DNA from: Sanderia malayensis
Taxonomy: Eukaryota > Cnidaria > Scyphozoa > Semaeostomeae > Pelagiidae
DNA length: 64,000 nt
Direction: 5' to 3'
NCBI GenBank assembly: GCA_013076295.1
Contig: RQOL01000618.1
Span: 2,294,001 to 2,358,000, forward strand
Each line of letters starts with the position of its first letter. Position 1 is the first letter of the stretch. A program made the position numbers and the translations under genes. The notes under the pieces were generated by a model. The model ran no database searches, was not told the DNA's origin, and saw only the letters and a program-made list of their open reading frames with translations. Shown in pieces: positions 12,701 to 23,610 of the stretch.

Positions 12701-13919
12701 AGCACAAGTAATAATAACAAGACTGAAAAAACCAAGGCTCCCGACTCTACAACTCCTACAACTAACACTGCACCTGACTTAGTCGTACCTGATTTAGTTG
12801 CACCTGATTTAGTCGAGCCAAACAGCAAAGATGCACCGGACTTTGTCGTACCCGATTTATTTCCAGCATGTCAAAACAGTGCACTACACAATTATCCGAC
12901 AGTCGTGAATTCTTCACACGACAACATCGTACGATGGTTGCACGACACAGCAGACGACGTAGCTAGTGATACAAGCGATGAGTATCGATCATCAATGTGC
13001 TCATCGCTCAATGATATCAATAGTGGTGTATCAAGTTGCAGATCTAGTGTTTATAGTGAGGCGAGCTCGAGACGCAGCTCAAAGGGACAACCCAACCCGA
13101 CAGACTCTCCTCTTGGTAAGAGCATCATCTCTATGTTATGTAGGAATAGTTGATCCATGATTTTACATGTTATGAAGATCTGGAAGTAGACTCATTACAT
13201 TGCGTCCCTGTGCTTAGCTCGACTCCCGCTAACCAACAGATGGAGCGAAGGAATGAGCAAAAACACAAGGAGGCAATGTAATGAGTCTAATCTGGAAGCA
13301 TTGCACAAGTCCTTCCTAGTTTTATACCATTGAGATTGGAAGATAAAGATCTTTGTGTCTTCACCACTTACCATTGAATTGAATTGTTGGGCATTGAGAA
13401 TCAATGCCCAACAATTCAATTCAATGGTAAGTTGGATTGTTGGTAAGCAATTCAATGGTAAGTTGGATTGGTCTTGTTGGATTTGTATAGCGAGTCTGGG
13501 CCTATATTACATGACGCATGCGTGTATCAAATGTCAACTGAATGCTCTTTTATTGATACTCGTGTATATTGATTGGTTTTATCGTTGTTGTAGGTAGACT
13601 GGTAGTTGGGCCATTACGAGGATCAGAAGGCCGAGTTGATGAATCTAATGATAATTTGATTGGTAATGGAAAAGTGAGTCATTTGTACAATGGCAATGGA
13701 GCAGCACCACGTGATGTATATGGTGCAGGGAAGTCATACGCCTCCGCAGAATCAATCGAAAGTGAAAGAACGCTTCACAGCGACGAAGGCTATTCGGCTT
13801 CTGAGGAAGAAAACAATTTGAAAGATCGACAAATCGTCACGAAAAACAGACGCAGGACTAAGTCAAGATCTGGAAGTTTAGCAAAATCAAATGGATTCAT
13901 AAAAAGTGCGTATGTATAG
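729..13919 (+). CDS. Adhesion GPCR with F5/8C, Ig, FN3, GAIN/GPS, 7TM
   Basis: Cell-surface adhesion receptor. Exons: 729-789, 3662-3782, 3879-4092, 4663-4813, 5185-5375, 5490-5630, 5849-6014, 6400-6702, 7055-7345, 7469-7771, 7870-7976, 8091-8237, 8337-8431, 8524-8944, 9248-9293, 9500-9603, 9921-10048, 10226-10488, 10811-10877, 10976-11453, 11918-13115, 13594-13919. They total 5322 nt in one frame, 1773 aa. Order: signal peptide (1-20), discoidin/F5-8C (about 21-182 and 183-348), Ig (349-449), two FN3 (450-647), GAIN with GPS (684-954), 7TM (about 960-1215), cytoplasmic tail of about 560 aa. The GPS has CVFWDF, a W/C pair and CHCNHMTNF, so autoproteolysis would fall between M947 and T948 (HMT instead of the usual HLT) and expose a TNFAAMM tethered agonist. 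The tail is Ser- and acid-rich with short PDLV repeats. AATAAA lies at 13948. The ligand is unknown; a discoidin domain suggests glycan, lipid or matrix binding. Family assignment is firm; individual splice sites were chosen by eye. Confidence 0.9.
790..3661 (+). other. Long first intron of the adhesion GPCR
   Basis: A 2.9-kb intron separates the signal-peptide exon from the first discoidin exon. It holds only short ORFs. One minus-strand stretch (about 1515-1151) reads fairly protein-like over two frames and may be a decayed transposon or gene fragment, but I cannot name it. No RNA gene was recognised. Confidence 0.5.
4221..4312 (+). repeat. Dispersed relic of the 184-bp satellite unit
   Basis: This stretch, inside an intron of the adhesion GPCR, aligns with the monomer of the array at 32580-34160. 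It shares the words ATGATCAGAAG, TTAATTAGTAGG and TTCGAC in the same order and spacing. It is a single diverged copy, showing that the satellite family also occurs as isolated insertions. Confidence 0.6.
5685..5770 (+). repeat. CTCTTTTAATT short tandem repeat
   Basis: Pyrimidine-rich tandem repeat in an intron between the second discoidin-domain exons. The word CTCTCTTTTAATTC recurs four times with small variation. Probably a simple-sequence expansion next to the 3' splice tract. Confidence 0.6.
6040..6310 (+). repeat. Pyrimidine-rich minisatellite in the pre-Ig intron
   Basis: About ten imperfect copies of a 22-24-bp unit built on TCTCTAAAACCTACCCCCT fill the intron before the Ig exon. Copies drift towards TCTCTAAAATCCACTCTCTG at the 3' end. 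It is strand-asymmetric (C/T on plus) and lies directly upstream of the acceptor at 6399. Confidence 0.7.
8945..9165 (+). repeat. Short CTCCTCTATGAGGTCT direct repeats
   Basis: An intron of the GAIN region contains several copies of CTCCTCTATG followed by TACTATGC or AGGTCTGAGGTCTT. Spacing is about 37 bp in the three clearest copies. It appears to be a small local duplication with no coding role. Confidence 0.5.
13178..13298. mobile_element. 103-bp MITE with 9-bp target duplication
   Basis: Element at 13187-13289 in the last intron of the adhesion GPCR. It has about 26-bp terminal inverted repeats with three mismatches; both ends read TAGACTCATTACATTGC inward. It is flanked by a perfect 9-bp direct repeat, ATCTGGAAG, at 13178-13186 and 13290-13298. 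A 9-bp duplication is typical of Mutator-like transposases, but the family is inferred only from that length. A related copy is at 37668-37782. Confidence 0.75.
13366..13432. repeat. Perfect 32-bp-arm hairpin
   Basis: Arms 13366-13397 and 13401-13432 are exact reverse complements separated by three bases. Part of the right arm (CAATTCAATGGTAAGTTGGATTG) is repeated directly about 20 bp downstream. It lies in the last intron of the adhesion GPCR and would form a strong RNA hairpin in the pre-mRNA. It is probably a foldback insertion; no target duplication was identified. Confidence 0.75.
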
Positions 13920-13953
13920 GTATACAGTGTTGTTATTAATTAAGAAAAATAAA

Positions 13954-15164
13954 TGGCTATATGTTATAATGAGATGTGAAATTACTCAGCCCGTCCAATT
14001 TAATATAAAATACACGACAATGGGTGTGAAGGAGCTCTCTAACATATTTTGACACCCATCAAAGTAAGAGACGATTTGAGTCCTGTTTAAAGGACGTTCT
14101 CAATTCGAGAACATTCGACGCGACACCTGAAGATGAAATTTTTCATTCCAGTTTATTCCACCCAGAACATTTTTAAAAATTTATTCATTTTCAAACATAT
14201 TCAAATTTATCCACAATTCGAGCTGCCTATCCTTGTTTTACGTATTTGCAATTTTATATTCGCGTTGTATTTTCTTATATTTTGTTATTATACCCTCAGT
14301 ATTTTGTTTATTGTTGTTAATATTTTATTTATTATTTACTTGTTTGTTTTTACCCGTGCATATCCCAAAATAAAAAACTTACATGTTGGATTTGTGTTGG
14401 ACATTGAGTGTAATGAATTATAATAAATTGGTTCTTAGAAATATATAATGCATTCGTTGATTTTAAATATTTGTCTAAAGTTTAAATAGAAGTTAGGAAT
14501 AGAACGTTCTTTTACCCCTCAAAGAAAGAATTTTGTTGTTAAGAATATATTGTCATTAAAACGTTTTATTGAAAACTATTATTGAGAAGTCATTGCATGA
14601 ACTTGTGACTTCTCAGGACTTTTAACTTGTCTTTTTGAGTAATTATTATTTTCCAACATTTGAAGAGGGTGATTGCTGTATTATATAATGAAAATTAATA
14701 TATGGTAGAGCTTTTATCTTAAACAAATGTTATGCAGGATTAGTGTGCGTTATTCCATGGAGTTGTATAAATTTCGATTAAAATCGAGCGTTTTTGTTCA
14801 GTTGATTGTATGTTATTTGACTTAAGTCTCTGAAGTTTTTAGAAATCTGAAACTTTCTGAAATGACGTCATGACAAATCAAGTGAAGAAGAATGATGAGA
14901 CCTGAGTATCTTTGATCCCTGTGTCGCCCTGTGTCTGCATATCTTAGCCAATCCCAGGCCAGGAATCTATTCGAATAATTCACTTGAAAAATGGCGCTGG
15001 AGAAAAACATGTTTGGAATGTTCCAACAGTTGCTGCATATTTGTTAGCATACCAATTACTTCCTGTTTATTCAACTGGCAACATCTGTTTTTGGATATTT
15101 ACTGGATAAACATTGGATAAGAAGGCTTTTTACACGCGGAAAGACTTTTAAATTGAAGAAAAAG
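13954..15164. other. Intergenic, adhesion GPCR to DEPDC1
   Basis: Very AT-rich sequence. An ORF of 96 codons at 14133-14423 is a by-product of low-complexity AT sequence and lacks recognisable features. The last part, before 15165, should contain the DEPDC1 promoter and 5' UTR. Nothing else is seen. Confidence 0.4.
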
Positions 15165-18100
15165 ATGTCAACAACAACTGGAAGCTCGCCTTTCCAAGCA
15201 ACGAAGCTTGTAAGAATTTGCTTAGGCCTTTCATTACTACATTGACGATACAGCTTCTTTCTTCTTAGGGTCTCAGCGTGTAGTTTTAGCTATACATGTC
15301 GTCAATTTATATCAGTATAATATCTCCCTTGCAAGTGGTTAAATGATATTTATTGCAAATGCTTTAAATTTTAAGCATTTGCAATTTTATCAGATGCAAG
15401 ATCCACGCACGTCGCACGCTGTAGCTCCGCCCCTTTCTTCAAACGAACAACAAGATAGAGATGACCAGAACAACCTTTTCTTCAGTAGTCCATAGCGCGA
15501 TTCGTCTGATAAAATATTTGCAGATAACTTGGTTCATTTTCTTACATGTGTGTCATGTCATTCTTTAACTTTGCAATGCTTATTATGTCATTTTTGTTTG
15601 AGCCAAAAAGCTTAGTTAGGTAACTTCGATTATCATTTCAGTGGAATCAGATGATAAGGAATTTTCGAGAGGGGATAGAATTAAAGAAAAGAAGATGGAA
15701 AATGAAACTATATGAGAAAACATTCTGTGGATCAGATGCTGTTGATTGGTTTTTACTTTACTTGAGAAGCAATCAGAAATTTGGCCAACACGTCAGTCGT
15801 GCTCAATCGAAGCAGTTGCTGCAGAAGTTTCTAGAAAATGGCATATTTGAAGATGCACGAGGCAAAGATTCCAAAGGATTTGAAGATGATAATCATTTGT
15901 ATCGCTTCACAGAAAAAGCTGATGAAATATGCCAGAACAAAAAGGAAATTGTTTCACAGCGTTCTGTGACTAATCTATTGCGATCTGTCAGCATAAGAAG
16001 GGACAAGAAGGTTCCAGTCCCGTCCACAGATTCAGAGAGTGGCTCAAAAGTTGTGCGTAATAGAAATCTGAGACGTGTAGCCAGATCACAAAGCATGCGA
16101 CAAGCTTTGCTGTCTCCAAGGAGCAGTACGATTCCAGCTGAATCTATTGGGGTGACCCCACTGTCCAAGAATCTTACCCAGTTTAAAATTGACTCTTCTG
16201 GTAAGAAAGTATCAGATGAGGAGGCTGGAAATATAACAGAAGAATCTGTGGCCAGCTCTGCAATAATTGCAGAAGAAACCAACAAAGTAAGTAGCTATGA
16301 TGGGAAGGAGAATGACCCATTGGCAGCAGAGCAGCTTGAATTGGATATTTCAATAGAAGAGCATTATTCCTCAATACTTCAACAAGCTGGGATTAATAAT
16401 CGAGCTTTTGTTGTGGAAGAAATGTCACCTTTGGTAAGCACGTTCACTCGATCAAGATCTTTGAGAGACCCGAGAGCAATGAAGTACAGACATACGTTTA
16501 TGGTGAATTGCGATGATGAAGAAGGGTTCAATGAACCTGGTCTTAATCTACACAAATCTTTGCGTAGATCATTGAAGAGGCAAAAGTCAAACTCACAAGT
16601 CACTGGGATCAAGTTCACGAAAACAGATGAATGTGTTTTCAGCCCTCCAAAGAGGAAGAAAATTGATGATGGTTCTTCCAGATCTTTGAGAAATGAGACC
16701 ACTGCTACAAAACGTGAACTTAAACATAAACCTGGTGGTTCGAATGAAAAGGTTTTAAAAAAGTCAAGAGACAGTGATTCTTCTATTTTTGGTCGAAATC
16801 GGAGAGTCAAGTCAGTTGAAACATTGTACAAAGACTCAACAATATTTGGGTGAGAATTTATCATGATAAAGAGCATAAAAGTTGCTTTTATCCATATCAT
16901 TCTTTACCTATTTTTGTCCTTTGCTTGAAGAAGAATCATTGCTTCTTTTGCCCTTAGTAAAACATGCAATGATTTTTTCACAACTTGGGTCCTTTTGGGG
17001 AATTTATTGGCTTGTGTAATTCTTTTTAGACTGAAGGAAGCGTTGGAGGTTGACAATCTTGACGACTACGTAAATTTGACTGTCGTCACAAACAGTGAAA
17101 TTGAATCAAATGTGAAGAATGAACTTAAAACTGGTACGTGATTTGCTCTGTTTTTAATAAAACTGCATTTCAAATTCAACTATCGAATTGAGATTGACTG
17201 GGATTGACTGTGGCTGGGATTAAATCCCCAAAATCTCACTGCATAAACGCTTTAAACTTAATTATCCATATATGTTTATCAGTGTATTGTTTTCTTTTAG
17301 CTGAAGTCCCAGAATGGGTTATGTCCGCGATGAAATTCCTCGTCAATTGTACGTATGCCTTTCCATTCACCTCAACTAATTCAAAGACGATAACAACCAT
17401 ATTGCACCTCAACTTCAAGAAGACTAATGCTTATTTGTTAGAACATCTGGTTGAATGACCTGGTACTTATTCTTTCTTCAGGGCCAGACAAAGATAATTC
17501 AGATGGTAGTGTGCCATCCTACGAGGGTTTTCAACGAGATGTATTTCTTGCTATTCAAGATTATTATCAGAGTACTTTAAAGGAACCGATTATGACGTAC
17601 AATCTCTTCAAGCTTCTAGATCTTGCTTCAGGTATGTACACAGAGTGAATGTTCATCAATTTTTGTCATTTTGGGTTAACCCGAAATTACCAACAAATGA
17701 GCCAAACCAGGTGCAAACAACTCAAAAGGCGTGCTCAATGGAATTTGGACCTGTGTAAAAAGAGGAGTGATGGAATCGAGAACTTTAGACCCAGGCTGTT
17801 GGAGCTGGATGTCTAATGTCTTGTTGAGCAATTTGGGGGACCTTAAACCTGGAACCTGGACTAACTGTCGCATTTGAATAATCTGTTGCTTCTACAGCTT
17901 TTGTTTAATTTCTTCCGCAGAGTCCATAGCGAAAGACCATTTGAAAGCGATTCTGATTTTCCAATATCTGTGCTTGATTGTACCACCATGGAACAGAAAA
18001 CAAATCTACCTCATTTTGCGTTTCATGGATAAAGTATCGAGAAATGCAGAACTGAAGCTAGACGAAAGAGTTTCCAATAAAGATTTGGTAAAAACTTGTC

Positions 18101-21100
18101 CACTATATTATTCAATCTCGTATTGAAACTTACACTGGATTCATATTACTATTTATTATTGTTATCAGTATTGTAGCCATTGAAATGTTTTTTTATTTTC
18201 AGGTTGTAAACTCTCTTCATTCGATAATGATTCGTAACAAAGAAATGCAGTTTCCAAGTAAAGACAACACAACGTCCATCAAAGCAGTCAGGTTTATGAT
18301 CGAGAATCATGAGCATATTTTACAGGTGACTAAACTCTTTATCCTAGTGTCTCCTTCCATATCGATAGATCTAATAAGTTAAACTGTATTTACTTATGCT
18401 TTGTGCATCCTTTTTTGAGAATTTTTATGTTAACTTTTATAAATGTATACCCATTGTTTATCTATTAAGAATTTCAATGATTTGTTTTCAAGTTTATTAT
18501 TTTTCATTTACAGGTGCCATTGGAACTGAAGAGTCGGTTAACTGAGTCAACAAAAGAAATGTCATTCGACCCGGTAAGTCTTTCGTTTCTTATTTCCAGC
18601 GCATTTATACTCAATTGAGCCACTCTTAAGTGACACACAGCGTTGTTAGATGGTATATGACCTTGCAAATGTGCTGAAATTTCCGAATCATGGCTTTTTC
18701 GACGTGGTCAAACAGTTGATCCCTCTCGCGTGAAGTTATCTGCTTAGTTTGCAAGCTGATCTGAGAAACTGAGGTCATACTTGAAATTTCAAATCCAATA
18801 GCATGACGTCATATTACAAAGATTCTATTGCGACGTCAGATTTCTTCATGGGCGAAACTCGAATCAAATACTTCTTTTATATGCAGCGCACCAACGCGAG
18901 TTAGCGAGCCTCATTTTGTAGCCGTTACGTTTAGTTACGAGATGGGTCTTACGGCAAGTGCTTACGAGCAGAAGAGCTCCGTCGAAGTTTTTACGAGGTC
19001 TGCAGCAGACTTGTCAAATAACAGAGACAAGGATGTTTATGTCAGCCGCAAATTCGAACGGCCTGGCGACGAAAGTACGAAACTTCGACGTTACGCTTGT
19101 CCAAGTGATGCGAATGGGGATTGGTTGCCAGGACTTGTGGATGAATGGAAATCATTGGCTGTTGATGAGGATGTTTTGTCACATGGGAGTTTTGAAGGTT
19201 ATCCAATGGGATTCCTTAAACTTAGAGATTATTTCCATTCACTGGAAACCAACCAGAGACGGATCAAAACAGCAAGAATGGATGAAGTTAAAAGTGCTGG
19301 CAGAAAAAAGACTTTAATAGCAAATACACAATCATTTGATTCAATAAGAGCAATTAAACCTGGTTTCAATACAAGTCGATATCCACTGCTACAAGCATGC
19401 GGTCGACCAAAACGAGTTAAAAGTTCCATGTTGGAGGCATTTCTGAGCATTGTGCCGTCTCTGAAGCGTGTTGATTCAAAAACTTCATCGAAGGACCAAC
19501 AAGAGTTGTCTGAAAAAGCGACGAGTAGACCACGGGTTGCGTCGACTCCATCATGTGCATCTAAATCTGGAAGATGCGATGATCACAATACAGGGATTGG
19601 AGTGGCTGCCAAAATCAATGATGCCAATGAATCATGTTGCGATGCTGAATCCCCGGTTGAATCTCTGTCTGAGAAGCAATTGACAGCTGCTTATGATGGC
19701 GCAAGTGAGAGTGCGATTTGGATGCACAAGAAAGACAGTTCCGCATTATAAACAACATTTTATTTTTGATGTCTTAACTGACTTTATCAATACCAATTAC
19801 ACTCTATACGGTAGCTATAATAAATACATGAATCGGACAATGAAATAACATTCATGAATATCGTGATGTTTATTCAGTTGATTTTAACATTTTTTATGTT
19901 TGCTACAACATCGGTTTCTTCAAAAACAGAGCTCTCTTCTTCCTCCACTTCTTCGTCAATCTCGCAGCCATCAAGACAGCGACATGGCTTGCCTTGGGGA
20001 CAGATACCGAACTTACATTCAAGCTCTGTCGGCGAGTTAGATGGGTCATGTTCTTCAATATTAACCCAGTCTTCTCTTTCATCGTCACATTGTGCGAGAA
20101 GGGCAAAGCTCGGTTTATCCAAAACAGCACCGAATTCTTCATCGTTTATCAAACTGCGAAATTGATCAGAAAATCCAGCATCCTCGTTTTCCAACTCGCA
20201 ATATCTCTCGGCTGCCTCGTGGCTTGTCTCGGTTTTCGTTTCATCACCGACTGTTTCGCTCGCCAAGAAACTCTGTGACTCGGCTTCGAAAACGGCGACT
20301 TTTGATCCGCTGCTTGTGACTACTTTTTTCGAGCTTTTGAACGAGCTTTTCGTCATCGAGCTTCTCATTGACGAAGACGATGATGATAATAATGATGATG
20401 ATGAAAGTGGACTGCTTGATAACAGTGATTTCACCATCTGCGATTTGATGCTCTCTCCTTTTTCCGTATCGAAATCCATTTTCAATGCTTCTACACTCGT
20501 ACTTGTGTTTTCAGTTTGTTAATTTGGATAAACGTCTTTCAATGAAAGTTTTTCTGTTGTACCAATTTCCCTCGACAGTTTCTTTATTTCTGCTTTCGTT
20601 CTTCAGATTGTCTGCATCTGTCTCTAGCTGTGCGTTGAACTTACTGCCACCAGGGCCCACTTCACACCACAGCAATACCTCTACCTTGTAGCTGTTGCTT
20701 TATCTTGTAATATTGGCTAACTTAACAGAGTATTGTTCAGTTTCCAATTCAGCATATGTTCACCAGAAGCACACAGGCGCGTCTGTTCATTTCGTCAACA
20801 AAATGAACCATATATTCACGGTTACAATTATTCCGGATTTTTTATAAGCTCAAGATTAAGATTCGTATTGTTGTTCAATAAGGTTCGTCACTGACCAAAC
20901 CCTTTTTCTAAGGTCAACATACGTCTCAAATCTGGTTTTATGTTCTTTTTTATCCTTGGCAATCCTGGATAAGCTGGATTTAGAATGGATTACGAATTTG
21001 CAATCCTATTCTTAATCCATAGTTGCATTCTAAGGTTTGGTACTTGTGACAAAGCAATGTTTCTTCAAACAGGATCGAGTCACAAGCACACACATAATTG

Positions 21101-21755
21101 ACATGCATCATAACGAGACAGAGGATTAAACGAGGCTCGGTTAGCGCGCGAAAGCATGGAGAAATGCGTCGTGATGATTTTCGTTAATTTGAAGCAACTT
21201 GAAACCCATGTTGATGCAACTTTGTTTATTTGCAGGCTCCATCATTTCAACCAACGTTGGCCACAGTACGTGAAAGGCCTGTGAGTTATTGTGTTCAGTG
21301 CTCAAAAGAAGAATTCTCGAAGCAAGGAGAAGATACCACAAGAAAGGCACTTGTCGAATTGTTGAATATGATTTCAAATGATGACACGCTGCCCCCAAAA
21401 ATCAAGCGCAAGAGGTTGAAAATGGTATGATTTTTAATCAGTTATAAGTGATATAATTGTCACTCCACGTTAACACAGATTCATTCAATCATTGAGCCGT
21501 ATTTCTGATTATGTCACAACCGTTCTATGACGTAATTGGTTGTGGGCTAGCTAGACCAGAATCCTCTGCGACCTTTCTATCATTAATCTTCAAGTTTGTT
21601 TCTTTTAGTTCAAGAAAAACTATCCAGAAATCTATCAAAGAAAATATCCGGAAGATAACATCTCAACCTGTAGCACGACAAGTCAGAAGACACTTCGAAT
21701 CAGAAAGGCCATTAGGCCTATTTTCTTCAAACAGCGCCACTCATCAGAACTTTGA
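15165..21755 (+). CDS. DEPDC1: DEP domain-containing protein 1
   Basis: Orthologue of vertebrate DEPDC1, a mitosis-associated protein with a DEP domain and a RhoGAP-like region. Exons: 15165-15209, 15642-16849, 17030-17133, 17301-17348, 17482-17631, 17921-18087, 18203-18325, 18514-18573, 21236-21424, 21609-21755. They sum to 2241 nt, 746 aa, close to human length (811). The first exon reads PFQATKL and continues WNQMIRNFREGI, as at the start of vertebrate DEPDC1. The DEP domain spans about 16-105 (FCGSDAVDWF, QLLQKFLENG). The middle is Ser/Lys-rich and probably disordered. The RhoGAP-like part follows (PSYEGFQRDVFLAI, YNLFKLLDLAS, PPWNRKQIYLILRFM). The C-terminus keeps the conserved KNYPEIYQRKYP block. 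AATAAA at 21783 is 28 nt after the stop. The 2.66-kb intron 18574-21235 contains two other genes. Confidence 0.93.
18942..19751 (+). CDS. Nested single-exon gene, unknown function
   Basis: An intronless ORF of 269 codons lies on the same strand inside a DEPDC1 intron. The open frame extends upstream to 18828, but the first ATG is at 18942 (MGLTASAYEQKSS). AATAAA at 19819-19824, 68 nt past the stop, supports an independent transcript. The protein is hydrophilic, has no signal peptide or membrane segment, a Trp-containing block (DANGDWLPGLVDEWKSL) and a basic middle part (GRPKRVKSSMLEAFLSIV), then a Ser/Cys-rich end. I do not recognise the family. It could be a retrocopy or a lineage-specific gene. 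It converges on the minus-strand gene starting at 20479. Confidence 0.6.
   Translation: MGLTASAYEQKSSVEVFTRSAADLSNNRDKDVYVSRKFERPGDESTKLRRYACPSDANGDWLPGLVDEWKSLAVDEDVLSHGSFEGYPMGFLKLRDYFHSLETNQRRIKTARMDEVKSAGRKKTLIANTQSFDSIRAIKPGFNTSRYPLLQACGRPKRVKSSMLEAFLSIVPSLKRVDSKTSSKDQQELSEKATSRPRVASTPSCASKSGRCDDHNTGIGVAAKINDANESCCDAESPVESLSEKQLTAAYDGASESAIWMHKKDSSAL
19874..20479 (-). CDS. Nested antisense gene, acidic Ser-rich protein
   Basis: Intronless minus-strand ORF of 201 aa in the same DEPDC1 intron. The ATG is at 20479 (MDFDTEKGESIKS). The stop TGA (19876-19874) overlaps an AATAAA signal (19874-19869), so the 3' UTR must be very short. The protein has a long serine tract (about 20-55), then a strongly acidic half with a small cysteine cluster (ECKFGICPQGKPCRCLDGC) and an E-rich stretch. 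No signal peptide is seen. The family is unrecognised. The stop codons of this gene and the plus-strand neighbour are only about 120 nt apart, so their transcripts probably overlap at the 3' ends. Confidence 0.6.
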   Translation of the reverse strand: MDFDTEKGESIKSQMVKSLLSSSPLSSSSLLSSSSSSMRSSMTKSSFKSSKKVVTSSGSKVAVFEAESQSFLASETVGDETKTETSHEAAERYCELENEDAGFSDQFRSLINDEEFGAVLDKPSFALLAQCDDEREDWVNIEEHDPSNSPTELECKFGICPQGKPCRCLDGCEIDEEVEEEESSVFEETDVVANIKNVKIN

Positions 21756-21788
21756 ATAATGGTAAGTTTGTAATTTACCAATAATAAA

Positions 21789-22660
21789 ACGTGTGCGTTT
21801 AAGACAGAACTTTTCCAATTCTGATTATATTCAGCTATCATTTATAAACGATGGCTATTCATTTGGCCATATTTTCTCTATTACAATATTGCAGTTTTTA
21901 GCAAAGTTTAACCTCATATGCGCTAAAATGAATGTCTAACGAAAAATTGTGAACTCTTAGTCAGAGAAACTAACTGACTTCTATCAATATTAATAACATT
22001 ACTATTTCTTAGTAATTTTGCAATTTTATAATTCTACGATGTTTTGTGTAGATTTTATCCAATCCAAGTTGAATTGTATACCAACAGAATAATTCAAGAA
22101 AAAATAGTGTTACGCAAAGTATTTGTTTGTTACTCTGAGTACCCTGTAATTGGTCATCTTGCTCAAATTTCACTTATTCAATCTCATTGCAACATTTCTT
22201 ATCAAACGCAACATTTCTTATCACAAGGAATAATTTTCATTTATCATGCACGTTGAATTATGCTGAATTTTGTTTAACTTTTAGCTTCGATAACTTACAA
22301 TCCAAGCCAAAACTAGCTTCTTCAAAACAATGTCATTTGCTTTGTAGAAGCACCAGAGCGAGATATCAACAATTGAAGTTTATGTTTAAACAATTGTTTT
22401 GCTTTTATCTAATTTTATTGTTTCCGCTCGAATGAAATTACAGCAGTGGAAATTGCCTTGTTTGGCTTCATTGTTGCATTGCCATGCTGCAAAAGTTTTA
22501 CTTTTATCCCCAAGTGTGTAATTGACATTTTTCAATCATTTGAAGTCAAGGTGTGTTTAACATTCAGTCAGCGAAAGTTTCGCTGAAGCTTCTCGTTGTT
22601 TAACGAGCGAGTTTGAAGTTAAAATATTGGAGAAAGTAGCTACATTACTGTAGAATCTTT
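21789..22660. other. Intergenic, downstream of DEPDC1
   Basis: AT-rich sequence with only short unrelated ORFs. A tandem doublet of the word CAACATTTCTTATCA occurs near 22190-22220. Nothing else was recognised. Confidence 0.4.
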
Positions 22661-22670
22661 TGTACAATTA

Positions 22671-22821
22671 TGACAGAGTATATCCAAGAAGCACGCAAAA
22701 CATTTATGGGCTTTGGAAGTATTTTTATTCTTCGGGAAAATCGATTTATTACGGACGAAGAAGAGAGAGATGTTGGCAAAATTTAATTGAAGCTCTGAAC
22801 CAAGCCAGTGAAGACAACGAA
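22671..22821 (+). pseudogene. Possible CARD-like exon, frameshifted relic
   Basis: ATG at 22671 opens a 38-codon frame (MTEYIQEARKTFMGFG, then LRENRFITDEEERDVGKI) that resembles the first helices of a CARD. It stops, while the next frame continues NLIEALNQASEDNE up to a clean donor GAAT|GTAAGT after 22821. Two overlapping coding-looking frames suggest a small indel in an old exon. The sequence at 23611-23705 matches the end of the CARD-like exon at 29201-29540, so the two relics may belong to one dead copy. The CARD reading is pattern-based and weak. Confidence 0.3.
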
Positions 22822-23610
22822 TGTAAGTAACATTTTACATTTTAATTTCGTTAAAAGTTCAAAAGTATAAGTAAAAGTTCAGTTGGCTCAAAAATAAGAG
22901 ACAGTGCCGTTTCGGTCAAAACAAAGCGAATTTTTTAATTTCAGAATTCTCGTTTTACAATTTTATTGATTAAATACACGATTGAAAGATTTTATATACA
23001 ATGCATGGTCGATCAATGAAAATACAAAGCAATTTCATTGGTCTAGAATAAGGGACAAAAGTCCTGCGACACTTGGGGTTTCGTGAACTTTGTACGTATC
23101 CTTAATCCACCCCCTCTCCCCCGAAAATGGTGTCTCCGCAATTAGTTTTCTAAAAATTATCTTTATGCGATGACTACAGGTGTCTGACCAGGAGAAAAAC
23201 AATATTTTAGGGGGAATGTTGAATAAAGCCCAGGAAAAAAGAAGTTTACAAGTTGATAGCTTTTTGCGTAATTTTGCAAATGTCACAAAAGGACACTTTA
23301 AACAATTATAATTTGAACAATTATCAGAGTGTGTAGCCAAGAACGTACGGTAAATAGCATCTAAAGGTCTTCCACAAATTTATAAGCAAACGTGCCGATT
23401 TAAGATCGAATATTTTCGGTAAAGCTTGGTCCATTTCTACGAGACAATCCATGAAACAATTTCTTGTAATTCAAAGTTTAAATTTGGTAAAAACGTTACG
23501 AATACATAGGAGAGTGGAATTGATAACTAACATCATAATAATAAATATACAAATTATCTGGAATTGATGGTAAATAATTGCTCTAATGCTGTTGTACAGT
23601 GAAAACCAGT
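22822..23610. other. Non-coding stretch between CARD-like relics
   Basis: No supported gene. A minus-strand ORF at 23035-23340 is cysteine-rich but has no supporting splice or family signal. Confidence 0.35.

Noticed and set aside
14133..14423. 96-codon plus-strand ORF
   Set aside because: Composed almost entirely of AT-rich low-complexity codons (F, I, L, Y, N); no features.
18828..18941. N-terminal extension of the nested plus-strand gene
   Set aside because: The frame is open but contains no ATG before 18942; TTG initiation is not supported.
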